NCBI GenBank assembly: GCA_014163555.1
Contig: JACJGO010000025.1
Location: 46,201-110,200 of the forward strand
Origin: Flavisolibacter longurius
GTDB lineage: Bacteria > Bacteroidota > Bacteroidia > Chitinophagales > Chitinophagaceae
Length of the DNA: 64,000 nt
Reading direction: 5' to 3'
This document shows positions 54,269-62,231 of the stretch, one piece after another (the first letter of the stretch is position 1; the number at the start of each line of letters is the position of its first letter). The translations under genes and the position numbers were made by a program. Under the pieces are notes generated by a model that was given only the letters and a program-made list of their open reading frames with translations, was not told the origin of the DNA and did no database searches.

Positions 54269-54411
54269 TAAGGCGTAACCAGAACGGTTCACTGGCGATA
54301 GTTTCTTACTGATATGAAAGTGCCTTACGTTTCCCGATAACGTAAACGAATTTTCCCTACTTCGGCAATCCGAAAACGATTTCCTGGCGAAGTTTACAAA
54401 AACATCAACGC

Positions 54412-54741
54412 ATGTGTCAGTTTGGGGAACTGTACAGAGGCGAAGAGGGCTATATTATTCGCTGCGCTGCCTGTAAGCATTACCAGATTTTGTTTGGCGG
54501 TGTTGTGCTTTCGCTCAATGGATCGGAGTATGCAAAATTTTCTTCGGTGGCAGCCGCCTGTGAGCAGGATTTTCTAAACTATACCTGCACCGGCAATGTT
54601 CCCATACCCGCCCTGCGCCAGGGCGTATACCTACTCCTTAACAACCAGAAAATAAAGGCGCTGAATGCTATGCTGGAAGCAGCCGATACAGAAGCAAAAA
54701 CTTTGGCGTTATTTCAGCTTTTTGAACCGGACAAACGATGA
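54412..54741 (+). CDS. Small conserved hypothetical protein (DUF6686-like)
   Basis: 109 aa, no signal peptide. Opens MCQFGELYRGEEGYIIRCAACKHYQILFGGVVLSL with an RCxxCKxYQ motif that could bind metal, then a helical second half (LRQGVYLLLNNQKIKALNAMLEAADTEAKTLALFQLF). I associate this pattern with DUF6686 of Bacteroidota, from memory only. Located 40 bp before ferritin on the same strand, so possibly co-expressed; a link to iron handling is speculative. Confidence 0.6.
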   Translation: MCQFGELYRGEEGYIIRCAACKHYQILFGGVVLSLNGSEYAKFSSVAAACEQDFLNYTCTGNVPIPALRQGVYLLLNNQKIKALNAMLEAADTEAKTLALFQLFEPDKR

Positions 54742-54780
54742 TATGCATACGTTTTCCTTAGTTTCGCAATAAAACTTTTT

Positions 54781-55293
54781 ATGCTTAGTACTACAATGGC
54801 GGCGGCCCTCAACCGGCAGGTTCACATGGAAGCGCAAAGCAGCCAGGCCTATCTGGCCATGGGAAGCTGGGCCGAAATCCAGCCCGGCCTGAAAGGCGTA
54901 ACCCAATTCTTTTTCAAGCACAGCGACGAAGAACGGATGCACATGCTGAAGCTGGTTCATTTTATCAATGAACGCGGTGGTTTTGCAGTGGTGCCGGCAT
55001 TGGCGCAACCGGTACTAACCTTTGTTTCCCTCAAACAGGCCTTTGAAGAACTTTTACGGCACGAACTGGAGGTTAGCAACAGCATCAATGAACTCATCGA
55101 TCAGGCCCTGCAGGAAAAGGACTATGCCACACACAATTTTTTGCAGTGGTATGTAACCGAGCAAATGGAAGAAGAAAAACTGGCCAGGGACTGTAACGAT
55201 AAGCTGGAGCTGATTGGTGATGACAAAAGCGGTCTCTATCTTTTTGACAGGGATATTATGCTGATGGAGGGCGATGAAAAAAAACGCCATTAG
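54781..55293 (+). CDS. Ferritin (non-haem)
   Basis: 170 aa four-helix-bundle iron-storage protein. Ferroxidase-centre candidates: Glu17 (HMEAQSSQAY), Glu50 and His53 (DEERMHMLK), Glu95 region (LRHELEVSNSINEL) and Gln/Glu near EQMEEE (about 127-131), as in bacterial FtnA. SSQAYLAMGSWAE and LKGVTQFFFKHSDEE are strongly conserved. Cytoplasmic, 24-mer expected. A hairpin lies just downstream. Confidence 0.93.
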   Translation: MLSTTMAAALNRQVHMEAQSSQAYLAMGSWAEIQPGLKGVTQFFFKHSDEERMHMLKLVHFINERGGFAVVPALAQPVLTFVSLKQAFEELLRHELEVSNSINELIDQALQEKDYATHNFLQWYVTEQMEEEKLARDCNDKLELIGDDKSGLYLFDRDIMLMEGDEKKRH

Positions 55294-55781
55294 TCTTTTG
55301 CTACCAGGATTTTCTTTGGTAGCAGAAAGATCCGGCAACAAGCAGCAAACAGCTTTCAACGGTTTCTAAAAATTGTTTTCTGCTCTGATGCTAGCAATTT
55401 CTCACGTCATGGCACAGACAGCAGCAATTCCTTTCAAAAGACGACGGGTATTATTCGACCGCTTTCGGCCCTGTACAATTTTTTCTTTTTTACACTGTAA
55501 CCCGTTGCCTAGCGGTCTGCGTAGACTGTTCCATGCGGCAACCTTTGCCTCTCTCTTTGAGGCAGGCTTTGTACAATCTATTTTTAAACTTTATATGGGC
55601 AGAAACGGGAAATTGAACCTCACTGCACAGGCGTCCTTAGGTACAAAAGGATAGCTATGGTCAACATACCGCATCAAAATCCATTTTTTGGTACTACCTG
55701 TTTCCTTGTCACGCAACACCAGCAAGGATTAAATAAAAATTTTTATGGAGTTGTAGGGCTGAATGCATCATTAAGAAAAAC
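55294..55781. other. Gene-free stretch with hairpin after ferritin
   Basis: 488 bp without a credible gene. The only clear element is a hairpin GCTACCA (55300-55306) / TGGTAGC (55317-55323) with CTTT/AAAG flanks, possibly a weak terminator. A 93-codon open frame (55373-55654) shows no family features and unusual composition. Confidence 0.5.
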
Positions 55782-56270
55782 ATGATGAAATCCATTCTCT
55801 TTACGTTGCCGTTTTTGTTTATTCCTGTCCTCTTTGGCTTCAATGAGATCCCAGCAAATTTCTTCACAGTCGGAAAGAACAGCTATTCACTTTCCGCCTT
55901 CCACCTGGTGAATGAGTCCTATTCGATAAAATCAAAGTTTGAAATCGACTTGATGACGGAAAAAGAAGATCTGGCGAAAGCAAAAACCTATCTCTATTTC
56001 TCGGTAACGGGTGATAATACTGCAAAATTGTCGAATGGCATTTACCAATTTTCGTCCGGAGCACTAAACGACCGCCTTCCGTTTCAATTCAATGGCTATG
56101 CTAAAATCAATGATCATTTAGTAAAGATCACGGAAGGAACGATCTCGCTGGAAAATAAAAAGGGAGAATATGATATTCATTTTATCCTGAAACTGCAGAA
56201 TGGAGATATCGCGAAAGGAACCTACCGGGGCAAAGCGATAGAAGCCGATAGAAGCCGGGCATATAAATAA
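55782..56270 (+). CDS. Secreted hypothetical protein
   Basis: 162 aa. Signal peptide (MMKSILFTLPFLFIPVLFGFN), then a beta-rich domain (SYSLSAFHLVNESYSIKSKFEIDLMTE, ISLENKKGEYDIHFILKLQNGDIAKGTYRGK) of lipocalin-like or calycin-like character. The base composition is more AT-rich than that of its neighbours. Family not recognised. Monocistronic. Confidence 0.55.
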   Translation: MMKSILFTLPFLFIPVLFGFNEIPANFFTVGKNSYSLSAFHLVNESYSIKSKFEIDLMTEKEDLAKAKTYLYFSVTGDNTAKLSNGIYQFSSGALNDRLPFQFNGYAKINDHLVKITEGTISLENKKGEYDIHFILKLQNGDIAKGTYRGKAIEADRSRAYK

Positions 56271-56911
56271 GCGGATTGCCAAAGCCAGAGAGATGACCAT
56301 GCATTTAAAAACGGAATACCTTTTTATCTATTGGTTCTGTTCAGGTGCAAATAATTGCCTGTGTTTTGCATGCTCGTTTGGAATAGTCACTGAAAGGAAA
56401 GCAATGGCATTTTAGTTCGGCTTATAGTTGGGGATAGCTCCATCTTTTTGAGTCAAAGGATCTGGCGTACACAGCATTCCTTTTGCTTAACGCCGGTTCA
56501 CTGATATAAGAAGTTTTTGTCACGACGCTGTTTTGTCTTTTCGCCATTTGATGAGGTAAAAAAGATAGTTCTCGACGACTTCTGTAATTTCAATAAGTCA
56601 TCCGTTGCCAAATTCTTCTTCTATCTTTTTGTCTGTCGTAAAAGAACATTTTCACACCTCCAAACAGTTCAAATCTATCATTGCCGATGTTTCTGCCCTG
56701 GCCATAGGTTTGCGCTTCTTTTGTAATGGCCGTAAACGCCATCACGCCTGCGGTTCTTCTTACAGATAGCCAGCTGATTTGGAAAGAAAAAGCCGGGAAG
56801 GGGTACCTTAGCCGCTTATGCACGAATACTATGTTAGCGGCATACCGCTCAAGCCGGCCGTATTGCCGCAGCGTGTTAGATTACCTTCGGTTCTTCAATC
56901 AGGAGCGAAAA
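56271..56911. other. Gene-free stretch before chrA
   Basis: 641 bp with only short shadow-like open frames on both strands, none with a recognisable motif. Possibly decayed coding DNA, but I found no protein similarity in any frame. A good ribosome-binding site (AGGAGCG, five bases before the ATG) marks its right end. Confidence 0.4.
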
Positions 56912-58066
56912 ATGAAGGAACCTGAGAAGATGCGCAAGCCGCTTTCCCCTCAAAACCAACTTTCTGAAATAGCATGGCTTTTCCTGAAGTTAGGCATCAT
57001 CGGTTTTGGGGGCCCCGCTGTACACATTGCCCTGATGCAGGAGGAAGTTGTGAAGAAAAGAAGGTGGATGAGCGAAGAGAATTTTTTAGACCTGGTCGGT
57101 GCAACCAATTTGATACCGGGCCCTAACTCAACCGAAATGACAATGCATATTGGTCAGGAAAGGGCGGGTTGGAAAGGGCTGCTTGTCGCTGGCTGTTGCT
57201 TTATTATTCCTGCTGTACTCATTACGGCTTTTGTTGCCTGGCCGTATCAGCAATACGGCCACTTGCCACAAGTGCAACCTTTCGTATACGGTATCAAGCC
57301 CGCCATTATCGCGGTTGTGGTAGCGCTTATGATCAGCCTGGGCAAAAAGGCCTTAAAGACGATAGAACTGGGTGTTATTGGAACGTTGGCAGCCCTGGCT
57401 GTTCTGGCTGGTTTCAATGAAATTTATGTGCTTTTTGGGGCAGGCGTTTTCGGTATTTGTATTCATCTTGCAAAACGAGAAGATAAAAAAACAAAAGGTT
57501 TTTTGCCCTTTGTGTTGCTGCAAATTTCTCACCCTTCCATTCTTCTTTCGGATTTTAATTTGTTTTGGATATTTCTGAAGATTGGTGCTATTCTTTATGG
57601 CAGCGGCTATGTTTTGTTCCCTTTTTTGGATGCTGAACTGGTAAGCAGGGGATTGCTTTCCAAACAACAATTAGTAGATGCAATCGCCGTTGGTCAGTTT
57701 ACGCCGGGCCCTGTTTTTTCATCAGCTACATTTATCGGATGGCAAATAGGTGGTGTTTGGGGAGCAATGGCAGCCACGATCGGTATTTTTCTTCCCTCAT
57801 TTTTATTTGTGGCCTTGCTGAATCCGCTCATACCCCGGTTACGAAAGTCAAAAATCATGAGTGCTTTCCTGGATACCGTGAACATTGTATCCATAGCCAT
57901 TATTTTATCCGTGATCCTTGAAATAGGGCGATCAACGTTAGTGGATTGGAGAACCATTACAATTGCCCTGGTCAGCTTTGTCGTTACTTTTTCCTTTAAA
58001 AAGGTAAATACTGCTTTTACAATACTGGGCGGTGCTGCGGCAGGCTATTTCCTGACACTTTTTTAA
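56912..58066 (+). CDS. chrA: Chromate transporter family protein (ChrA)
   Basis: 384 aa from MKEPEKMRK, chosen for its AGGAG-type ribosome-binding site; the open frame extends upstream without family features. Two homologous ChrA halves: the first contains FGGPAVHIALMQEEVVKKRRWMSEENFLDLVGATNLIPGPNSTEMTMHIG, and the second GSGYVLFPFLDAELVSRGLLSKQQLVDAIAVGQFTPGPVFSSATFIGWQIGG. About ten to twelve membrane helices. Inner-membrane CHR-superfamily transporter; some members export chromate and give resistance, others have unknown anion substrates. Confidence 0.92.
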   Translation: MKEPEKMRKPLSPQNQLSEIAWLFLKLGIIGFGGPAVHIALMQEEVVKKRRWMSEENFLDLVGATNLIPGPNSTEMTMHIGQERAGWKGLLVAGCCFIIPAVLITAFVAWPYQQYGHLPQVQPFVYGIKPAIIAVVVALMISLGKKALKTIELGVIGTLAALAVLAGFNEIYVLFGAGVFGICIHLAKREDKKTKGFLPFVLLQISHPSILLSDFNLFWIFLKIGAILYGSGYVLFPFLDAELVSRGLLSKQQLVDAIAVGQFTPGPVFSSATFIGWQIGGVWGAMAATIGIFLPSFLFVALLNPLIPRLRKSKIMSAFLDTVNIVSIAIILSVILEIGRSTLVDWRTITIALVSFVVTFSFKKVNTAFTILGGAAAGYFLTLF

Positions 58067-58336
58067 AAACAGTAGGTTTAAGATCATTACTCTGGAAATG
58101 AAAGGCATTTGATTGGTTGCTGCTAACAGTAGGGTTGGTACTAAAATAGGCTGCTATTTACCCAGGCATATTTTTCATCGGCTCTCTTTCAACGCTGCGG
58201 AAAATAAACGCGGAAAAACAACAGCTGCGCCAATACAAACCGGGAAAGCGGAAAGCCACTTCTGCAACCCCTTCGGACCCCCCAACTTTATCTTTCCTTT
58301 TTCGTTTACCGGCTCTAAACTTGATGGATAAGGTAT

Positions 58337-59497
58337 ATGAAAAACATGCTTTTATCACTCTTTACCGGCTTGCTGCTGGCGTTTACCGCCGGGGCGCAAC
58401 AGGCAAAAAGCCGGTTGGATATACAACTGGGCAAATCCATCCTACAACCCGGCGATTCGATGTCGGTAACGGTGGCTTACAAGGATAGCAGTAACGGTAC
58501 GAAAGCCCCGTCCTTGGCTACGCTGGAGCTCCTTATTGAAAACGAACAAGGGCTGCGTACCCGCCTTCGCTGGCCGATGGTGGATGGACAGGCGTCCGGT
58601 ACCTTGTATTTACCCGATTCGCTGCCTCAGGGCCGGTACACACTGCTGGCGGGGCTGCAGCAACGCTTTTTCGAGGTGACCGGCAAAATCCAGGACCCCG
58701 GGAACAACGACCATGTACAGGCTATGCTCCTCACGAAAACCGGTGCCTGGGATGAGCAGGTTGTACCCGTAAATCCCGACGGCAGCTTTGCCATCCGTAA
58801 CTGGTTGTTTGAAGACAATGCCCTGCTGGCGTTTTCCGGAACAAAAAATAACCGGCCGATGAATATCCGCATCAGTACCCAGCTCGATTCCAGCTATACG
58901 CCCCTGGCTGTGGCCGGCCGGGCTTTTTACATTGGTGAGCCCTCTGCAGCGGTGCGGCAAAGTCTCAACCAGCTCATTGAGGTTCCCGACGCCATTTTTG
59001 CCGATGGGGGCAGCGTACTGCCGGCCGTTGTGGTAAGAAGTACCACCAAAAGCCGGGCGCAGCAGTTCGATGAAGAGTATGCGACCGGTTTGTTCCAGTC
59101 GTCCAATGAACGGCTGATCAGTGTTTTGGATGACCCCAGTGCGCTGTCTTCTCCCAGTCTTTTTACGTACCTGCAGGGCCGTGTAGCCGGCCTGCAAATT
59201 TCTCCGGTGGGGTTTAGCGGCGGGATGGCCCGGTGGCGGGGCGGTCCCGTAACCTTTTTTATGGATGAAATGCGGGTGTCGGCCCAACAAATTGCCAACA
59301 TTCCCATGACGGACATTGCCATTGTAAAAGCGTTTCCTCCACCCTTTATGGGCAGTTTCGGCAGCGGTGGCGCCATTGCCGTGTACACCCGCCGTGGCGG
59401 TGAAGCCGCTTACCTTCCTGCCAACAGGCAGGTGTTTAAGGTAAGAGGGTATACGCCTTCGGCCACGGTACTGGAAATGAACAGGGGAAGCATCTAA
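58337..59497 (+). CDS. Secreted protein with MG2-like and TonB-plug-like domains
   Basis: 386 aa. Signal peptide (cleavage near TAGAQ). N-terminal MG2/macroglobulin-like segment (LQPGDSMSVTVAYKD, LLIENEQGLRTRLRWPM, LPQGRYTLLAGLQQRFFEVTG), then a stretch resembling the plug of TonB-dependent receptors (SLFTYLQGRVAGLQISPV, FFMDEMRVSAQQIANIPMTDIAIVKAFPPPFMGSFGSGGAIAVYTRRGG). No beta-barrel follows; the gene stops after LEMNRGSI. Related Bacteroidota proteins with this layout are often longer, so it may be a natural short form or a truncation. Role unknown. Confidence 0.65.
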   Translation: MKNMLLSLFTGLLLAFTAGAQQAKSRLDIQLGKSILQPGDSMSVTVAYKDSSNGTKAPSLATLELLIENEQGLRTRLRWPMVDGQASGTLYLPDSLPQGRYTLLAGLQQRFFEVTGKIQDPGNNDHVQAMLLTKTGAWDEQVVPVNPDGSFAIRNWLFEDNALLAFSGTKNNRPMNIRISTQLDSSYTPLAVAGRAFYIGEPSAAVRQSLNQLIEVPDAIFADGGSVLPAVVVRSTTKSRAQQFDEEYATGLFQSSNERLISVLDDPSALSSPSLFTYLQGRVAGLQISPVGFSGGMARWRGGPVTFFMDEMRVSAQQIANIPMTDIAIVKAFPPPFMGSFGSGGAIAVYTRRGGEAAYLPANRQVFKVRGYTPSATVLEMNRGSI

Positions 59498-59510
59498 ACG
59501 ATCCGGGACT

Positions 59511-59683
59511 ATGGTGGATGTGGCCCTTGACCTGTGAGCAACTCGACCGCCTTAAGTTCCATCCGGCGTTACTTATATCAACGTTTCTACAACGGTGAAT
59601 GGGCCAAGCGCCTCAAGGCTGGCACCTCCGGTGAACGGACCTGCTGGCCAACCCGGCCATGAAGCAGAATGCCAGTGGGTGAG
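59511..59683 (+). pseudogene. Remnant of a susD 3' end
   Basis: Nucleotide similarity to the 3' end of the PUL2 susD: GATGTGGCC, TTACTTATATCAACGTTTC, GCGCCTCAA, CTGCTGGCCAACCCGGC and AAGCAGAA blocks in the same order as at 46960-47206, with in-frame stops and a deletion of about 60 bp. It is followed by a near copy of the PUL2 terminator. Not translatable. Confidence 0.8.
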
Positions 59684-59707
59684 CAGATAGAACGGAACAG
59701 GAAACAA

Positions 59708-59769
59708 AAAACACCACAGTCCCTGCTGGTCTTATAAGGCTGAAGGCAGAAAGGGCTGTGGTGTTTTTT
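59708..59769 (+). terminator. Duplicate of the PUL2 terminator
   Basis: Perfect 12-bp stem AAAACACCACAG (59708-59719) / CTGTGGTGTTTT (59756-59767) with a T-tract. The loop shares CTTATAAGGCTGAAG with the copy at 47232-47293. It now terminates nothing obvious on the plus strand. Confidence 0.8.
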
Positions 59770-59838
59770 GTTTGCAATCGTCAAGGCTTGTAACAAATGA
59801 CGGGCTGGTGGTGGTGAGGGAAGAGCGAATTTATTCGA

Positions 59839-61323
59839 TCACTTTACGTTCTTTACCTTTTCCAACACCAGCTTATACACCTTTCCGGAAGTGCCGGTAG
59901 GCCCAAGGATGGAAGAAACCGTCAGGTACACTTCTCCTTCCAGGTCCTGGCCAAAGCCTTTCAGGTAGTAGCCCACATCACCGGGGTGAGAGGCCAGTTC
60001 AATCTCTTCATACGCCCACATACCCGGCCCCTGGTTTTTAGCCACAAACAACTCCCCGTTGGGTGTGGTGGGGGTTTGCGAAAACGTGCCGAAAATGTAA
60101 CGTCCCTGCAGGCCGGGCAGGTTGTTGCCCCGGTACACATGGCCGGCAATGATGGTAGTGGCCCGGCCACCGCCATCAGGGTGAAGCCAGTTTTTCAGCT
60201 GGATCACCGGGTCGATCAGGCGGTTGCCCAAGGGGTCTACCTGCGGACAGGTGGGGAGCGGTGCCAGCGGATTGGCAGCGTTAAAACATTCGGTGCCCTC
60301 TTTTACATTCCAGCCGTAGTTGCCGCCCCTTTCCACGATGTCAATTTCTTCCTGTCGCGACTGGCCGGCATCCATGGCAAACAGGCGACGGGAGCCGCTC
60401 ATGTCAAACGAAAACCGGTAGGGATTCCGGAAGCCATACGCCCAGATTTCGTCCAGCCCCGGCTTGCCCACAAAGGGATTGTCCGGCGGGATGCCGTATG
60501 CCTTCCCATCACTGATGGTGTTCACGTCGATACGCAGGAAATTCCCCTTGAGATTTTGGGTGATATCCTGGGCATTGCCGCCGGCGTTGGCCGCGTACCA
60601 GTCTTCTACGTGCCCAGGACCAATGTCGTTCCGGTTGCCGCCGTCACCAATGGAGATGTAGAGATACCCATCGGGACCAAAGGCAAGGCTGCCCCCGTTA
60701 TGGTTGCCCTGCGGATGGGGTTCCTGGAACAGGATCCGTTCCGAACCGGCATCGGCCAGGTTGGGATCGGCCGAAACCCGAAACTCCGAAATGCGGGTGG
60801 TGTTGTTCCAGACCTTGGGGAGGCCGGTGTTGCCGGCATCCGTGGTGGGGCCGCCGGGTGGGGGCGGTGCTGTGTAAAAGACGTAGAACTTTCCGTTGGT
60901 GCCATAGCTGGGGTGAAAGGCAAGGCCGAGGAGGCCCCTTTCATCATAGCCCCGGTTGAGCGAAACCATGCGGTTGCTGATATCCAGGAAGGGCATGGGC
61001 AGGCTGCCACCGGCCGCCGGGATGACCCAGATTTTGCCAACCTGGTCGATCACAAACAGGCGGCCGCTCTTATCGGGTGCGGGCACCACACCGAGGGGAG
61101 AGGTGAAATTGCCGGCAACCAGTTGAATGTCCACGGCCTTGTTGCCGGGCATCACCTTGAGGGCATGCGCCTGGCCCGTCTCACCGGGGATAGCGGGTTT
61201 TAATTCTTTTTTACAGCTGTGTAGCACCAGCAGGGCGCCGGCAAGGATCACTGTTCGGATCCCGGTCAATGCCTGCCGCGTGGTGCCGGCCTTCATGAGC
61301 AGGGACGATTTTTTTGCATGCAT
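59839..61323 (-). CDS. PQQ-dependent sugar dehydrogenase (soluble GDH-type) lipoprotein
   Basis: 494 aa from MHAKKSSLL, which leads to a lipobox (VLHSC-KK, Cys37). Six-bladed GSDH/sorbosone-type propeller: FTSPLGVVPAPDKSGRLFVIDQVGKIWVI, DERGLLGLAFHP (family hallmark), FYTAPPPPGG, NHNGGSLAFGPDGYLYISIGDGG, GIPPDNPFVG, DEIWAYGFRNPYRFSFD, EEIDIVERGGNYGW, HVYRGNNLPGLQGRYIFGTFS. Catalytic His and PQQ-contacting residues are likely within these blades. Oxidises aldose or similar sugars outside the cytoplasm if supplied with PQQ. A remnant of a second copy is at 47362-47530. Confidence 0.9.
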   Translation of the reverse strand: MHAKKSSLLMKAGTTRQALTGIRTVILAGALLVLHSCKKELKPAIPGETGQAHALKVMPGNKAVDIQLVAGNFTSPLGVVPAPDKSGRLFVIDQVGKIWVIPAAGGSLPMPFLDISNRMVSLNRGYDERGLLGLAFHPSYGTNGKFYVFYTAPPPPGGPTTDAGNTGLPKVWNNTTRISEFRVSADPNLADAGSERILFQEPHPQGNHNGGSLAFGPDGYLYISIGDGGNRNDIGPGHVEDWYAANAGGNAQDITQNLKGNFLRIDVNTISDGKAYGIPPDNPFVGKPGLDEIWAYGFRNPYRFSFDMSGSRRLFAMDAGQSRQEEIDIVERGGNYGWNVKEGTECFNAANPLAPLPTCPQVDPLGNRLIDPVIQLKNWLHPDGGGRATTIIAGHVYRGNNLPGLQGRYIFGTFSQTPTTPNGELFVAKNQGPGMWAYEEIELASHPGDVGYYLKGFGQDLEGEVYLTVSSILGPTGTSGKVYKLVLEKVKNVK

Positions 61324-62231
61324 ACAATTGGGTTTTGGGTGAAAAAAATGGAAACGGTTGGCAGGTAGTAAGGTTGGTTTACTCACCGGGTACAGAACCA
61401 AGTCAGGTGTTTGTCAGGGACGGATAAAACGGTAGCAGCCCTTAGGGCCGCGCAGGACTGGTTTTCAGGACAGGTTTGATCTGCCGGTACACAGAAATAG
61501 AAAAGCGGCAGGCGGTATAACCGTCCCGTAATAAAAAGGTGATTATGGGTATATACGCAAAAAAAGGCTTTCGGTTGCCTTGGCCACAGGAACAAATAAA
61601 TGGGCCCGAACCAGAGGATAGCTGTCAGCCACACCCGGCCTCCTGGCAACCAACTTTTTTGCTTCCTCAACCCTGTTTAAACAGGAAAATAAACAGAAAT
61701 GATCACCGGTAGAAGTTTGATAACGCATTGACAACCCATTTGTTTTATTTATGGCCGGGCTGTTGAACCGTAATTTTACGGATTCGCCGATGATTTCTAC
61801 GTGTTCAACTTTTCGTTAAAAGCAAATAGAGCCAAGGCTTACTTTTGACCCGGATTAAGAGGAAACCACTAGGTTGGATTAGAACGATGTTAGAAAATAG
61901 ATACGCAAAAACTTGGAACTACGAAACCCGCTGTTATTTTTGTGCCGTTATCTTCTTTAATCCGGAATAACTACTCCAAATCCCTTGATTGCTTTCAACC
62001 GACACAATTGACTGCGTGAAAACTTCCGTGTAAAAAGACGATCACACCAACCATTTTACAAAACCCGCAACTTTTCGCTGAAAAGCTGCTGCTAACCTTT
62101 TTAGCCTTTTGGGCCCGATCCACACCTATGACCAACAGCCACGGGCTGCAAAAACTAACTGTAAGATCCCTCCTTGTTTAGACCGGAACAACAGGCGGCA
62201 ACGCCTGTGCAAACACGTTATACCAAACAGT
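61324..62231. other. Long gene-free region upstream of the large surface protein
   Basis: 908 bp between divergent genes, with no credible coding. Contains a good plus-strand promoter (61913-61942), giving a leader of about 280 bases before the surface protein start. Confidence 0.55.
61913..61942 (+). promoter_or_regulatory. Promoter for the large surface protein
   Basis: TTG (61913-61915), 19-bp spacer, TATTTTTG (61935-61942), a full match to TAnnTTTG. Confidence 0.55.

Noticed and set aside
55373..55654. 93-codon plus-strand frame after ferritin
   Set aside because: Low-complexity composition rich in Phe/Leu/Arg without any motif.
56590..56823. 77-codon minus-strand frame upstream of chrA
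   Set aside because: Considered as a transposase fragment but no recognisable motif in this or the adjoining frames.
59986..61203. 405-codon plus-strand open frame opposite the sugar dehydrogenase
   Set aside because: The minus strand encodes an unmistakable sugar dehydrogenase with family motifs throughout; the plus-strand frame has none.
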